Counted from the first letter of the stretch, positions 28,942-41,829 are shown. The stretch: 64,000 nt of DNA from Pseudomonas yamanorum (GCF_013386765.1 NZ_JACARE010000017.1:13852-77851); one strand, 5' to 3'. Notes: a model not told the origin generated them from the letters alone. Translations and numbers: made by a program.

Positions 28942-29547
28942 TTACTCAGCTGGGACTTCGACAGGCGATTGTTTCGGCTGGCTGTTTTCATACTCTTGCG
29001 CAGCTTTCAGCGCATCGGCATCTGCCTTGGCCTTGTTATCTGCCGTCTGTTGCAGTTGGTCCAGTTTTTCCGGGGTGATCAGTTGCAGGCGCAGAAGCAT
29101 GCGCTGCACCAGCTCACGACGCATTTCCTTGCGCACCTGGATGGTTTCGGAGTCCGAACCCACCAGGTTGTTGCCGTCGTGGCTCACGACTTTCTGTACC
29201 TGGATCTTGTCGCCCATCAACGGCAGGTGGTCGTGGCCCTGGATTTCGAAGAAGAGCGTGGTGCTCAGCTCGATGTCCGAAGCACGCCCGGCACTGGCAT
29301 AGCTGAGGTTGCGCTGCTCTTCTTTCTCATCCAGCAGGTTCAGTTTGTAAGCCGCGCCTGAATAGACTTTGACACCACTGCTTTCCAGGACCTGGCGCAG
29401 CTGTTGCACGGTCTCGCCGTAGGAGTTACGGGCGGTGACGTCCAGTTCCTTGATCGCCAGTTCGGTGGTGCCGGTGCCGCGCAGCTGGAAGCCGCAAGCG
29501 CTCAGTAGCACGGCAAGGCCCATAACCAGCAGATTGCGTTTGATCAT
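28942..29547 (-). CDS. lptE: LPS-assembly lipoprotein LptE
   Basis: Outer-membrane lipoprotein plugging the LptD barrel that inserts LPS. 201 residues: lipobox LLSAC at Cys18, then GFQLRGTGTTELAIKELDV, typical of LptE/RlpB. The C-terminal tail is Lys/Gln/Glu-rich and low in complexity. Between leuS and holA. Confidence 0.93.
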   Translation of the reverse strand: MIKRNLLVMGLAVLLSACGFQLRGTGTTELAIKELDVTARNSYGETVQQLRQVLESSGVKVYSGAAYKLNLLDEKEEQRNLSYASAGRASDIELSTTLFFEIQGHDHLPLMGDKIQVQKVVSHDGNNLVGSDSETIQVRKEMRRELVQRMLLRLQLITPEKLDQLQQTADNKAKADADALKAAQEYENSQPKQSPVEVPAE

Positions 29548-29603
29548 TTTGATGCTCCCCTTGAAACCATGTGGGCCTTATCGAGGCCCTGGAGGTTTTG
29601 TTC

Positions 29604-29628
29604 GGCGCCAGGGTAATGCCCTGGCGCC
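29604..29628. other. strong hairpin between leuS and lptE
   Basis: GGCGCCAGGG and CCCTGGCGCC form a perfect 10-bp stem with loop TAATG. No U-tract follows on the minus strand. It shares the GGCGCC core with the hairpin at 28914 in the next gap of the same operon. Confidence 0.6.
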
Positions 29629-29636
29629 CGATCCGA

Positions 29637-32483
<2,847 letters not shown>

Positions 32484-32504
32484 TTATCTTCAATGAGGTG
32501 AGGG

Positions 32505-32822
32505 ATGGTTGATTCGCAGCGAACTTTAACGAAACCGCAGGTGTACGAAGGACTGATCGACCGTTTGGGTCGAGCACTGGATGCAGCAAAAACCGCAGGC
32601 CGATTGTGTGATGAACGGCCTCTGGAGTTGGAACTGCGTGGCTTGAGCCAGGCAGAGCTGGAAGTGATCAGGGTGTATCTGGAGTTAAATGAGCATCGCG
32701 CGTCCCATGGCATGGCCTCCCCGCCGGCGCAAGAGCCTTCACGCTCGGCCAAGGTGGTATGGCTCAAGGATTTGTCGGCCGGCCGCAGCCCGGAAAAACT
32801 CCGGTCCGTGCGTTTCAAGTGA
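32505..32822 (+). CDS. conserved hypothetical protein
   Basis: 105 residues, soluble, no domain I recognise. The central part is helical and charged (LRGLSQAELEVIRVYLELNEHR), and the C-terminus is basic and Ser/Arg-rich. GAGGTGAGGG precedes the ATG. Divergent from leuS across a 260-base gap that holds no other gene I can support. Confidence 0.6.
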   Translation: MVDSQRTLTKPQVYEGLIDRLGRALDAAKTAGRLCDERPLELELRGLSQAELEVIRVYLELNEHRASHGMASPPAQEPSRSAKVVWLKDLSAGRSPEKLRSVRFK

Positions 32823-32922
32823 AATACCGCGTAATCGGTAGCCTTCTCGAACGTGTGTTCTTGTAAAGATTGTCGCTAAACCCCGTTACACCTTAGGCTT
32901 CGGGCATCTTTGGAGATGCCCG

Positions 32923-33684
32923 ATGCCTATTCGTTATTTCATTAAACAATTGCTGTTGCCGCCCGGCATTCTGTTGCTGTTGCTGGCCCTTGCCTGGTGG
33001 TTTCGTCGCAGTCGTCCACGACTCGCGGGGGTGTGCTTTGCGTTGGGCTTCGGCGGGATGTGGTTGATGAGCCTGCCGGTGGTGGTGCAGTGGGGGGCAA
33101 AGGCCCTGGAGACCGAGCCGCCCTTGGCCCGTGACGAATGGGCGACCCTGGCACAGCGGGCTGATGCAATCGTGATATTGGGTTCGGGGCGTGAACGCGG
33201 GGATCCGGCGTGGGGCTCTGATCAGCCTACGGGTGTCGGCCTTGAACGCCAGCGTTACGCGGCGAGATTGGCCAAGGCTTCGGGCTTGCCGGTGCTGACC
33301 ACCGGAGGCTTGCATTACGGTACGCCGCCCAGCGAGGCGGAGTTGATGGCGGTGTCGATGCAGGATGACTTTGGCGTGAGCGTGCGCTGGAAGGAAGAGC
33401 GCAGCCGCACCACGTGGGAAAACGCGCAGATGAGTGCAGAGATTCTGTTGCCGCAAGGCATCAAGCGTGTGGTCGTCGTGACCCAGGCCTGGCACATGCC
33501 GCGTTCGCGCTGGAGTTTCGAAAAGGCCGGGTTTACGGTCGTTCCGGCGCCGGTGGGGTTTCTGGGCGTAGACAATGCCCGGCCACTGGGTGGCTGGATG
33601 CCGGAATTCAAGTCGGTATGGCAGAACGGTCAGTTGCTGAACGAAGCGGTGGGGCAGGTGGGCTACCGGTTGTTTTACAGGTAA
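32923..33684 (+). CDS. YdcF/ElyC-like DUF218 membrane protein
   Basis: 253 residues: two N-terminal TM helices (about 11-26 and 35-54) and a DUF218 domain facing the periplasm, with ADAIVILGSGRERG, LPVLTTGGLHYG, ERSRTTWENAQ and VVTQAWHMPRSRWSFEKAG. Relatives ElyC and SanA act in envelope integrity and undecaprenyl-phosphate use; the exact role here is unknown. Confidence 0.82.
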   Translation: MPIRYFIKQLLLPPGILLLLLALAWWFRRSRPRLAGVCFALGFGGMWLMSLPVVVQWGAKALETEPPLARDEWATLAQRADAIVILGSGRERGDPAWGSDQPTGVGLERQRYAARLAKASGLPVLTTGGLHYGTPPSEAELMAVSMQDDFGVSVRWKEERSRTTWENAQMSAEILLPQGIKRVVVVTQAWHMPRSRWSFEKAGFTVVPAPVGFLGVDNARPLGGWMPEFKSVWQNGQLLNEAVGQVGYRLFYR

Positions 33685-33698
33685 CACCGCAACGCAAA

Positions 33699-33802
33699 TG
33701 TGGGAGCCGGGCTTCTGTGGGAGCCGGGCTTGCCCGCGATGCAGGCACCTCGGTGTGTCAGTTACACCGAGGTGATGCTATCGCAGGCAAGCCAGCTCCC
33801 AC
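33699..33802. repeat. REPIN, inward type, with duplicated left end
   Basis: Arms GGGAGCCGGGCTTGCCCGCG and ATCGCAGGCAAGCCAGCTCCC around a spacer with the palindrome CACCTCGGTGT/ACACCGAGGTG. The first 17 bases of the left arm (33699-33715) are repeated immediately at 33716, a tandem partial duplication. Confidence 0.85.
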
Positions 33803-33804
33803 CT

Positions 33805-35328
33805 TCAGACTGTTTTCGACATCCGGCCCGCCAGCAAGGCCCAGCCAAACAGGCCAAGGCACAGGATGATCAACGGCCACGAGCGCCATTGCAGGTACGG
33901 CGTGAGGTTGTGCATCGGCACCACCTCACCGTAGAGAATCCCGCGTTCAAACTGCGGGATCTGCACGGTGATCTGCCCGTACGGGTTGATCAGGCCGGTG
34001 ACGCCGTTGTTGGTGGCGCGGATCATCCAGCGACCGGCCTCCAGGGCGCGCATCTGGGCCATCTGCAAATGTTGCAGCGGGCCGATGGAGCGGCCGAACC
34101 AGGTGTCATTGCTGATGGTCAGCAACAGGTCGCTGCGGGCCGACAGGCCGGCGGCGAATTCCGGGTACACCACTTCATAGCAAATGAACGGCGCAATCTG
34201 ATAGCCCTTGGCTTGCAGCAGCGCCTGGTCGGCCGGCCCGCGGGCGAAGTCCGACATCGGCAGGTCGAAGAAGGCGATCAGGCCACGCAACATGTCCTGC
34301 AACGGCACGTACTCGCCGAACGGCACCAGCTTCTGTTTCAGGTAAGTGCCATCGCCTTCACCCACCACGGTGATGCCATTGAAAAAGCGCTTGTGGTGGT
34401 GCACTTCCTGACGAATCGGCACGCCGGTGATCAGCGCGGTGTGCCGGTCAGCGGCGAACTTGCCCATCATGGCCAGGTAGCCTTCGACGGATTCCTTGAG
34501 TACCGGCACCGCGGTTTCCGGCCATACCAGCAGGTCCACGGGCTTGGAGGTGAAGCTCATGTCACGGTACAGCGCGAGCTGCGCGTTGAGCTGCTCGGGG
34601 TCCCATTTCATGCTTTGTTCGACGTTGCCCTGGACGGCCGCCACGGTCAGCGGTGCGCCGGCGGGGGTGGTCCAGGCGTGATGCTTGAGTGCCAGGCCGA
34701 TGGCCCATGGCGCCACCAACAGCAGCAAACCGGCACCGATGAACAGGTTGCGTTTACCCGCCAGCAGGCGCGGCAGGTTGCAGATCAGCGCGGCGGTCAG
34801 CGCCAGGGCAAAGGAAATCAGCCACATGCCACCCAGTGGCGCGAGGCCGGCAAGGGGAGCGTCGAGCTGGCTGTAACCGGAGTAGAGCCAAGGGAAACCG
34901 GTGAGGAACCAGCCGCGAAACGCTTCCTGGCCCACCCACAAGGCCGCGAAGGCCAGGGCGTCGGCCAATGGCGCCTCATTGCGCCGCAGCCAGCGCGCCC
35001 AGAGCCAGGCAGGCAGGGCAAAGAACCAGGCAATGGCTGCGGTAAACGCCAGCATCAGCATGCCCGCCAGCAGCACCGAAGCGCCGCCGAAGTGGTGAAT
35101 GCTGTAGTAGATCCAGCTGGTACCGGCGCCAAACAGGCCGAAACCGAAACACCAGCCACGCCACAAGGCCTGGCGTGGTGTCAGCTCACGCAATCCCGCA
35201 TAAAAGAACCCGACCGCCACCAGCGCAAACGGCCAGAGATCGAACGGCGCCAGCGCCAGGGTAGTGATGGCGCCGGCCACCACGGCCAGCAGGTTACCGG
35301 GCCAGCCGGGTGCAATCATACGGCGCAT
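33805..35328 (-). CDS. lnt: apolipoprotein N-acyltransferase
   Basis: Adds the third acyl chain to lipoproteins at the periplasmic face of the inner membrane. 507 residues: about six N-terminal TM helices then a nitrilase-like domain. Catalytic Glu in LLVWPETAVPVL, Lys in YLKQKLVPFGEYVP, Cys in IAPFICYEVVYPE. Eight bases downstream of corC. Confidence 0.95.
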   Translation of the reverse strand: MRRMIAPGWPGNLLAVVAGAITTLALAPFDLWPFALVAVGFFYAGLRELTPRQALWRGWCFGFGLFGAGTSWIYYSIHHFGGASVLLAGMLMLAFTAAIAWFFALPAWLWARWLRRNEAPLADALAFAALWVGQEAFRGWFLTGFPWLYSGYSQLDAPLAGLAPLGGMWLISFALALTAALICNLPRLLAGKRNLFIGAGLLLLVAPWAIGLALKHHAWTTPAGAPLTVAAVQGNVEQSMKWDPEQLNAQLALYRDMSFTSKPVDLLVWPETAVPVLKESVEGYLAMMGKFAADRHTALITGVPIRQEVHHHKRFFNGITVVGEGDGTYLKQKLVPFGEYVPLQDMLRGLIAFFDLPMSDFARGPADQALLQAKGYQIAPFICYEVVYPEFAAGLSARSDLLLTISNDTWFGRSIGPLQHLQMAQMRALEAGRWMIRATNNGVTGLINPYGQITVQIPQFERGILYGEVVPMHNLTPYLQWRSWPLIILCLGLFGWALLAGRMSKTV

Positions 35329-35336
35329 GTCAGTCC

Positions 35337-36176
35337 TTAGCGGGCAATAGGTGTCAGGCGAATCAGGTGGATCCGGCGGCTGTCGGCATTCAGGATGCGA
35401 AAGCGATAGGCGCCGATTTCCGTGGTCTCATTCCGCTTGGGCAGATGCCCGAACGCGCTCATTACCAGGCCGCCGACGGTGTCGAATTCATCGTCGGAGA
35501 ATTCGCTGTCGAAGAACTCGTTGAAGTTCTCGATCGGCGTCAGGGCCTTGACCAGGAAGTCACCGCTGGGCAGCGGCTTGATGTAGCTGTCTTCTTCCAC
35601 GTCATGTTCGTCTTCGATATCGCCGACGATCTGTTCCAGCACGTCTTCGATGGTCACCAGGCCAGCCACGCCGCCGTATTCGTCAATCACGATGGCCATG
35701 TGATTGTGGTTCGCACGAAATTCGCGCAGCAGCACATTCAGGCGCTTGGATTCGGGGACGAAGGTGGCAGGACGCAGCAGGTCCTTGATGTTGAAGCTGT
35801 CGCCGTTCTCCTTGAGGATCAGCGGCAGCAGGTCCTTGGCCAACAGGACGCCCATGACGTCGTCATGGCTTTCGCCGATCACCGGGTAGCGCGAGTGCGC
35901 CGAGTCGATCACGGCCGGGAGGAATTCCCGTGGGGTCTGGGTCGCCTTGATGCTGACCATTTGCGAGCGCGGAACCATGATGTCCCGTACTTGCAGGTCA
36001 GCCACCTGGATGGCGCCTTCGACGATGGCCAGCGCTTCGCTGTCCAGCAACTTGTTCTGGTGTGCCTCGCGCAGCAGCTCCAGCAGCTCCTGGCGGTTTT
36101 TCGGCTCGTGGGCAAAGGCCTGGGTGAGTTTCCCCAGCCATGACTTTTGCCCGTTGCTCGATCGGTCTTCGCTCAT
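35337..36176 (-). CDS. corC: CorC/YbeX CBS-domain protein
   Basis: 279-residue cytoplasmic protein: N-terminal helix region, two CBS domains (from VRDIMVPRSQMVSI to about residue 195) and a C-terminal CorC_HlyC domain. Named for magnesium/cobalt efflux, but ybeX is also linked to ribosome metabolism through the ybeZ-ybeY operon, which is kept here. Gap to ybeY is 27 bases. Confidence 0.92.
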   Translation of the reverse strand: MSEDRSSNGQKSWLGKLTQAFAHEPKNRQELLELLREAHQNKLLDSEALAIVEGAIQVADLQVRDIMVPRSQMVSIKATQTPREFLPAVIDSAHSRYPVIGESHDDVMGVLLAKDLLPLILKENGDSFNIKDLLRPATFVPESKRLNVLLREFRANHNHMAIVIDEYGGVAGLVTIEDVLEQIVGDIEDEHDVEEDSYIKPLPSGDFLVKALTPIENFNEFFDSEFSDDEFDTVGGLVMSAFGHLPKRNETTEIGAYRFRILNADSRRIHLIRLTPIAR

Positions 36177-36203
36177 AGCGATTACTCTAAATCCTTTATT
36201 GTT

Positions 36204-36677
36204 TCAGTTAGGTGTAGTTGCAATTTCGTCGTCTGCATATGGGTCACGATGACCCAATTCTGCAAGCAACGTTCGTTCCAGTGCTTCCATTTCTTCGGCT
36301 TCGTCATCGTCTATATGGTCGTAACCCAAGAGATGCAAGCAGCCGTGGATGACCAGGTGGGCCCAATGGGCCTCAAGTTCCTTGCCTTGTTCCTTGGCTT
36401 CGCGCTCAACCACCTCGACGCAGATCACCAGGTCGCCCAGCAATGGGATATCCAGTAACTCATCGGGTACGTCGGCGGGAAACGACAGCACGTTGGTCGC
36501 GTAGTCTTTTTGTCGCCAGGTGTGATTCAGCTCACGGCCTTCGGGTTCGTCCACCAGACGAATGGTCAGTTCCGAGTCGGCTGTGCGCTGGCGCAGGGCC
36601 AGGGTGCACCATTGGCGGAACTGCTCTTCGCTGGGGGCGGGCGCATCGGTGGCCAGCTGCAGGTCAAGCTCAAGCAT
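36204..36677 (-). CDS. ybeY: endoribonuclease YbeY
   Basis: Zinc-dependent RNase for 16S rRNA 3'-end maturation and ribosome quality control. 157 residues; metal site [15 protein letters not shown] (H-x3-H-x5-H). I start at the ATG at 36677 (MLELDLQ), which overlaps the ybeZ stop by eight bases; the frame to 36740 lies inside ybeZ. Confidence 0.94.
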   Translation of the reverse strand: MLELDLQLATDAPAPSEEQFRQWCTLALRQRTADSELTIRLVDEPEGRELNHTWRQKDYATNVLSFPADVPDELLDIPLLGDLVICVEVVEREAKEQGKELEAHWAHLVIHGCLHLLGYDHIDDDEAEEMEALERTLLAELGHRDPYADDEIATTPN

Positions 36678-37671
36678 CGCGGCGAGTGTCCTTGGCCGGT
36701 TGGTCGTCGCGGTGTTCGAAGCGCTCGTAGGCTTCGACAATGCGCTGCACCAGCGGGTGACGTACCACGTCTTTGGGCATGAAGTGGGTGAAGCTGATCC
36801 CCGGCACGTCCTTGAGCACGTCGATCACCTGGGCCAGGCCCGACTTGGTGCCTTTGGGCAGGTCGACCTGGGTGACGTCGCCGGTGATCACGGCTGTGGA
36901 GCCGAAGCCGATCCGGGTCAGGAACATTTTCATCTGTTCGACGGTGGTGTTCTGGCTTTCGTCGAGGATGATGAAGCTGTTATTCAGCGTACGGCCGCGC
37001 ATGTAGGCCAGCGGGGCGATCTCGATCACCTGGCGCTCGATCAGCTTGGCCACGTATTCGAAGCCGAGCATCTCGTAGAGCGCGTCGTAGAGAGGGCGCA
37101 GGTACGGGTCGATCTTCTGGGCCAGGTCGCCGGGCAAAAAGCCCAGTTTCTCGCCAGCTTCCACCGCCGGACGCACCAGCAGGATGCGTCGCACCTGCTC
37201 GCGCTCCAGGGCGTCGACCGCACAGGCCACGGCCAGGTAGGTCTTGCCGGTACCGGCAGGGCCGATGCCGAAGTTGATGTCGTTGCCCAGAATCTCTTTG
37301 ACGTAGCGCTGCTGATTCAGGCCGCGGGGCCGAATCATGCCTTTCTTGGTGCGCAGGGCCACGCTGGCTTCGGCCACCGGGTTGTTCGCCAAGTCTTGCA
37401 CCGCAGATTCCTGCAGGTACAGGTGCACCGTTTCCGGCGACAGCTCGCTACCTTTGGTTTCCCGGTAGAGGCGGCGCAGAAGGTTTTCTGCCGAGGTGGT
37501 GTGTTGGGGTTCACCAATGAGCTCGAACTGATTGCCGCGGTTGCGGATCTCGATGCTCAGGCGTTGTTCGATCAGGCGCAGGTGCTCGTCGAACTGTCCG
37601 CACAGATTGGCGAAACGGCGAGCCTCAAAGGGCTCGAGGAGAAAACGATGTGGTTCTATGGGTGCGTTCAA
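36670..37671 (-). CDS. ybeZ: PhoH-like ATPase YbeZ
   Basis: PhoH-family ATPase, partner of YbeY in RNA metabolism. About 333 residues: Walker [19 protein letters not shown], Walker [13 protein letters not shown] and the downstream [23 protein letters not shown]. The start is uncertain. TTG at 37671 gives the usual (M)[23 protein letters not shown]; the frame is open to 37827, but that would begin inside a REP element. No clear ribosome site. Confidence 0.9.
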   Translation of the reverse strand: MNAPIEPHRFLLEPFEARRFANLCGQFDEHLRLIEQRLSIEIRNRGNQFELIGEPQHTTSAENLLRRLYRETKGSELSPETVHLYLQESAVQDLANNPVAEASVALRTKKGMIRPRGLNQQRYVKEILGNDINFGIGPAGTGKTYLAVACAVDALEREQVRRILLVRPAVEAGEKLGFLPGDLAQKIDPYLRPLYDALYEMLGFEYVAKLIERQVIEIAPLAYMRGRTLNNSFIILDESQNTTVEQMKMFLTRIGFGSTAVITGDVTQVDLPKGTKSGLAQVIDVLKDVPGISFTHFMPKDVVRHPLVQRIVEAYERFEHRDDQPAKDTRRDA

Positions 37672-37786
37672 GGTCGCTTTTAGCCGCCCTGGGGCAATTA
37701 AGATGAAATCAAGGATAACGCCAGCAGGCGGTGTGCGAAAGCACTTATATAGCCCGGACCCGCTCTCAAGAACAAACGCGATCCAG

Positions 37787-37876
37787 TGTGGGAGCTGGCT
37801 TGCCTGCGATGAGGCCGGCACGTCCAAAAGAGAGGCTGCCTGTTATATCGCTATCGCAGGCAAGCCAGCTCCCACA
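37787..37876. repeat. REPIN, inward type
   Basis: Arms GGGAGCTGGCTTGCCTGCGA and its complement around a 40-base spacer, between miaB and ybeZ on the minus strand. It may set the relative level of the two messages. Confidence 0.88.
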
Positions 37877-37908
37877 TTTGATCTTCATTTGCCTTGAAAG
37901 CCGGGCTC

Positions 37909-39237
37909 TCAGTTAACCAGCGAGCCGCGCAGCGAGTGCGGTTGCGCCGCGTCGATATACACGTCGGCGAACTGCCCGATCAGCGTCGGATTATCGCAGC
38001 GGAAGTTGACGATCCGGTTGTTTTCGGTGCGGCCCTGCAATTCGCCAGGGTCCTTTTTCGAGTAGTCGGTGACCAGGATGCGCTGGGTCGAACCCACCAT
38101 CTGTCGGCTGATCTCGAAACCCTGCTGGTTGAGGCGGTGTTGCAGGGCGTTCAAGCGTTCCTTCTTCAACGCTTCCGGGGTTTCGTCGAGCAGGTCGGCC
38201 GCCGGGGTGCCCGGGCGCTGGCTGTAGACGAAGGAGTAGGAGAAGTCGAAACCGACGTCTTCAATCAGCTTCATGGTCTGCTGGAAATCTTTCTCGGTCT
38301 CGCCCGGGAAGCCGACGATAAAGTCCGAACTGATGCAAATCCCCGGCACTGCCGCACGCAATTTTCGCAGTTTGGATTTGTATTCCAGGGCCGTGTGGTT
38401 GCGCTTCATGGCCGAGAGGATGCGGTCGGAGCCCGACTGCACCGGCAAGTGCAGGTGTTTGACCAGCTCCGGCACTTCGGCGTGGGCCTGGATCAGGCTG
38501 TCGGAGAATTCCAGTGGGTGCGAGGTGGTGTAGCGAATCCGCTCGATCCCGTCGACGGCGGCCACCACGCGGATCAACTCGGCGAGGTCCGCCAGGCGCC
38601 CGTCGTGGGTCTGGCCGCGATAGCCGTTGACGTTCTGCCCCAGCAGGGTCACTTCACGCACGCCGTTCTCGGCCAGGTGAATGATCTCCGCCAGCACGTC
38701 ATCGAACGGGCGGCTGACTTCTTCGCCGCGGGTGTACGGCACCACGCAGAAGGTGCAGTACTTGCTGCAACCTTCCATCACCGACACATACGCGCTCGGG
38801 CCGTCGATGCGCGGCTCGGGCAGGTGGTCGAATTTTTCGATTTCCGGGAATGAGACGTCGACCTGCGGCAGCTTGGTGATGCGGGCGGCGTCGATCATTT
38901 CCGGCAGGCGGTGCAGGGTTTGCGGGCCGAAGACCACATCCACATAGGGCGCGCGGTCGCGAATCGCGGCGCCTTCCTGGCTGGCCACGCAACCGCCGAC
39001 GGCGATCACCATGTCCGGGTTGGCCAGCTTCAGTTCGCGCCAGCGGCCCAGCTGCGAGTAGACCCGGTCCTGGGCCCGCTCGCGGATCGAGCAGGTATTG
39101 AGCAGGATCACGTCGGCATCTTCAGCGCGGGCGGTGACTTCCAGGGCCTGATGTTCACCCAGCAGATCGACCATGCGCGAGCTGTCGTACTCGTTCATCT
39201 GGCAACCGTGGGTTTCGATGTAAAGCTTCTTGGCCAT
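37909..39237 (-). CDS. miaB: tRNA-2-methylthio-N6-dimethylallyladenosine synthase
   Basis: Radical SAM methylthiotransferase modifying i6A37 of tRNAs that read UNN codons. 442 residues: UPF0004 domain with [16 protein letters not shown] and GGCVAS cysteines, radical SAM motif [18 protein letters not shown]-terminal TRAM domain. ATG 39237; an upstream TTG at 39249 is less likely. Promoter-proximal gene of the miaB-ybeZYX-lnt group. Confidence 0.96.
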   Translation of the reverse strand: MAKKLYIETHGCQMNEYDSSRMVDLLGEHQALEVTARAEDADVILLNTCSIRERAQDRVYSQLGRWRELKLANPDMVIAVGGCVASQEGAAIRDRAPYVDVVFGPQTLHRLPEMIDAARITKLPQVDVSFPEIEKFDHLPEPRIDGPSAYVSVMEGCSKYCTFCVVPYTRGEEVSRPFDDVLAEIIHLAENGVREVTLLGQNVNGYRGQTHDGRLADLAELIRVVAAVDGIERIRYTTSHPLEFSDSLIQAHAEVPELVKHLHLPVQSGSDRILSAMKRNHTALEYKSKLRKLRAAVPGICISSDFIVGFPGETEKDFQQTMKLIEDVGFDFSYSFVYSQRPGTPAADLLDETPEALKKERLNALQHRLNQQGFEISRQMVGSTQRILVTDYSKKDPGELQGRTENNRIVNFRCDNPTLIGQFADVYIDAAQPHSLRGSLVN

Positions 39238-39369
39238 GGGGATCGTCAACTGGTGGTAAAGAACCGCGCATTATAGGGGGCATGCCGATAGGTTCCTAGC
39301 ACTGTGCATCGGGTGCCATGCTATAGTTCGCGCCCTCTTTTATATCCCCCGATGTGTTACCCGCCCACC

Positions 39370-39696
39370 ATGACCAAACGTGAAGCTCCAATCTACAAGG
39401 TGATTTTCCTTAACCAGGGCCAGGTGTTCGAAATGTACGCCAAGCAGATCTATCAAAGTGATCTGTGGGGCTTCCTGGAAGTGGAAGAGTTCGTCTTTGG
39501 CGAGCGCACACAGTTGGTCGTCGACCCGGGCGAGGAAAAACTCAAGGCTCAGTTCGAAGGCGTGGTGCGCAGTTTTGTGCCGATGCATTCGATCGTGCGC
39601 ATCGACGAAGTCGAGCGCCTGGGCACGCCGAAAATCAGCGAAGCCCGTGGCATGAGCAATGTCATGCCGTTTCCGATGCCGATGCCAGAGAAGTAA
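39370..39696 (+). CDS. DUF1820 family protein
   Basis: 108 residues: YKVIFLNQGQVFEMYAKQIYQSDLWGFLEVEEFVFGER is the DUF1820 signature of gamma-proteobacteria, with a Met/Pro-rich tail (NVMPFPMPMPEK). Cytoplasmic, function unknown. I start at the ATG at 39370. Divergent from miaB. Confidence 0.85.
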   Translation: MTKREAPIYKVIFLNQGQVFEMYAKQIYQSDLWGFLEVEEFVFGERTQLVVDPGEEKLKAQFEGVVRSFVPMHSIVRIDEVERLGTPKISEARGMSNVMPFPMPMPEK

Positions 39697-39707
39697 GACA
39701 GTTGAAG

Positions 39708-39730
39708 GCTCCCATGCCTGGCACGGGAGC
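39708..39730. terminator. possible bidirectional terminator hairpin
   Basis: GCTCCC and GGGAGC pair around ATGCCTGGCAC, between the convergent DUF1820 and Sel1-repeat genes. No U-run follows on either strand, so termination would be weak. Confidence 0.3.
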
Positions 39731-39736
39731 AGTCAG

Positions 39737-40303
39737 TCAGCGTGAAGGATCAGGCAGTGGCGAGAATGGCGAGCTGCCATCTGCGCTCTGCAGTTCCTGC
39801 AGGTAGTTGCGGAAAATCTGCCCCAGTACCTGGGTCGCCACTTCCAGTTCGTCCCGCTGCATGTGTTCGGCCACTTCATCGGCCGTGTCCAGCGCATCTT
39901 CAGCGCCATTGACCGCCGCCATTTTCAGCACGATGTACGCCTGAACGTTATTGGCCGGTACGCCTTCGCCATGGAAAAACATGGTGCCCAGCTGGAATTG
40001 CGCCTGGGCATGGCCCTGCAACGAGGCTTTCTCGAAGTAGCTCAAGGCCTTGTTGAGGTCGCGTGCGGGATTTTTACTGTCGTAGAAGTACTCGCCCAAC
40101 TCGTATTGCGCCTGCGCATCCCCGCCGTCGGCCTGTTTCTGGCACGCGCTCAGGGCTTCGGCCTGGCTTTCTGGCTGGGTATTGAGGGTGCAACGACCCA
40201 TCGCTGGGATTAACAACGAGTTGCCGCCTGCCTGGGCAAACGCCAGCAGCGGCTGAAGGAGCAACAGGCAGCCCAGAACCAGGGTGCGGCCGGTGCGTTT
40301 CAT
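39737..40303 (-). CDS. periplasmic Sel1-like repeat protein
   Basis: 188 residues with a signal peptide (cut near AFA-QAGG) and two to three Sel1/TPR repeats: AQAQYELGEYFYDSKNP...ALSYFEKASLQGHAQAQFQLGTMFFHGEGVP. Such repeats mediate protein contacts; the partner is unknown. Start ATG 40303; the frame to 40381 lacks a signal-like N-terminus. Confidence 0.8.
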   Translation of the reverse strand: MKRTGRTLVLGCLLLLQPLLAFAQAGGNSLLIPAMGRCTLNTQPESQAEALSACQKQADGGDAQAQYELGEYFYDSKNPARDLNKALSYFEKASLQGHAQAQFQLGTMFFHGEGVPANNVQAYIVLKMAAVNGAEDALDTADEVAEHMQRDELEVATQVLGQIFRNYLQELQSADGSSPFSPLPDPSR

Positions 40304-40486
40304 GGGAATCGACTTACCTCTGACGGGGCGCGGGACCCACGGGGGGATCCAATAAGCGCGCATTATGAAATAAGCAGGCACCTGCTTACAAAGTCTTTAC
40401 TCGTTTTTCTGCTGCGTGGGCAAGTTATCTGCCGGATTGCAGGTAAATTCTCGAAAAAAGACGGAAATGTCTGTAAGCAAAGTAGC

Positions 40487-40521
40487 AAATCTGACGCCGC
40501 CAGTGGCAACGTCAGATTTTT
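40487..40521 (-). terminator. terminator of the thiD-thiE-hemL operon
   Basis: AAATCTGACG and CGTCAGATTT form a 10-bp stem around a 13-base loop, 8 bases past the hemL stop. T-richness is modest on the minus strand and stronger on the plus strand (ATTTTTG), so it may work in both directions. Confidence 0.6.
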
Positions 40522-40528
40522 GAGACGC

Positions 40529-41812
40529 TTATTTCAAGGCAGCGAAGGCGCGTTCAGCGGCATCGAGGGTCAGTTTCAGCTCGGCATCACCATGGGCGAT
40601 CGAGGTAAAACCGGCTTCAAAGGCGCTCGGTGCCAGGTACACGCCACCTTCCAGCATCAGATGGAAGAAGCGCTTGAACAGATCGGCATCGCTGCCCATC
40701 ACGTCGTCGAAAGTGACGATGTCATCGGCGCCACTGAAGTACAGGCCGAACATGCCGCCCGCCTGGGTGGTCACGAACGGAATGCCGGCGGCATCGGCGC
40801 GCTGTTGCAGGCCGTCCAGCAGGCGGGTGGTGTAGTCGGTCAGCTCGGCGTGGAAGCCTGGGCGGCTGATCAGGCGCAGGGTGGTCAGGCCGGCGGCCAT
40901 GGCCAGCGGGTTACCCGACAGGGTGCCTGCCTGGTACACCGGGCCCAGCGGCGCGATGTGCTGCATGATTTCGCGCTTGCCGCCGAAGCAGCCCACAGGC
41001 ATGCCACCACCGATGATCTTGCCGAAGGTGCTCAGGTCTGGCGTCACGCCGTAGTAAGCCTGGGCGCCGCCGAGGGCAACGCGGAAACCGGTCATCACTT
41101 CATCAAAAATCAGCACCACGCCGTGCTTGTCGCACTGTTCGCGCAGGCCTTCCAGAAAGCCCGGTGCAGGCGGCACGCAGTTCATGTTGCCGGCCACCGG
41201 CTCGACGATGATGCAGGCCACTTCCTGGCCGACTTCGCTGAGCATCTGCTCCACCGCACCGATATCGTTGAACGGCAGGGTCAGGGTGTGTTTGGCAAAC
41301 GCAGCCGGCACACCGGCAGAGCTCGGTACGCCCTGGGTCAGCGCGCCGGAACCGGCCTTGACCAGCAGGCTGTCGGAGTGGCCGTGGTAGCAGCCTTCGA
41401 ATTTGATGATGCTGTCACGGCCGGTGAAACCACGGGCCAGGCGAATCGCACTCATGGTGGCTTCAGTGCCGGAGCTGACCATCCGCACCATCTCCATGGA
41501 CGGCACGATGGCGCACACCAGGTCCGCCATCTCGGTTTCCATGGCGGTCGGTGCGCCATAGGACAGGCCGTGTTGCAGCTGCTGGCGCACCGCATCCAGC
41601 ACGTCCGGATGGCTGTGGCCGAGGATCATCGGGCCCCACGAACCCACGTAGTCGACGTAGCGCTTGTCATCTTCGTCGGTGACGTAGGCGCCTTCGGCAT
41701 GCTTGAAGAACAGTGGTGTGCCGCCAACGCTCTTGAACGCTCGCACGGGGGAGTTCACACCGCCGGGGATGTGTTTCTGGGCATTGGCAAACAGGGTTTC
41801 GGAACGGGACAT
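40529..41812 (-). CDS. hemL: glutamate-1-semialdehyde 2,1-aminomutase
   Basis: PLP enzyme making 5-aminolevulinate for tetrapyrroles. 427 residues; PLP-lysine in [15 protein letters not shown], and [19 protein letters not shown] near the N-terminus is diagnostic. Start ATG 41812. It lies 17 bases downstream of thiE, the usual Pseudomonas arrangement. Confidence 0.96.
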   Translation of the reverse strand: MSRSETLFANAQKHIPGGVNSPVRAFKSVGGTPLFFKHAEGAYVTDEDDKRYVDYVGSWGPMILGHSHPDVLDAVRQQLQHGLSYGAPTAMETEMADLVCAIVPSMEMVRMVSSGTEATMSAIRLARGFTGRDSIIKFEGCYHGHSDSLLVKAGSGALTQGVPSSAGVPAAFAKHTLTLPFNDIGAVEQMLSEVGQEVACIIVEPVAGNMNCVPPAPGFLEGLREQCDKHGVVLIFDEVMTGFRVALGGAQAYYGVTPDLSTFGKIIGGGMPVGCFGGKREIMQHIAPLGPVYQAGTLSGNPLAMAAGLTTLRLISRPGFHAELTDYTTRLLDGLQQRADAAGIPFVTTQAGGMFGLYFSGADDIVTFDDVMGSDADLFKRFFHLMLEGGVYLAPSAFEAGFTSIAHGDAELKLTLDAAERAFAALK

Positions 41813-41829
41813 GATCGTGTTCTCTGAAT

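Noticed and set aside
33700..35340. 546-codon + strand frame opposite lnt
   Set aside because: Begins inside a REPIN and runs antisense to lnt; no start signals.
37672..37827. N-terminal extension of ybeZ to an ATG at 37827
   Set aside because: The extension would be translated from a REPIN and has no similarity to PhoH N-termini.
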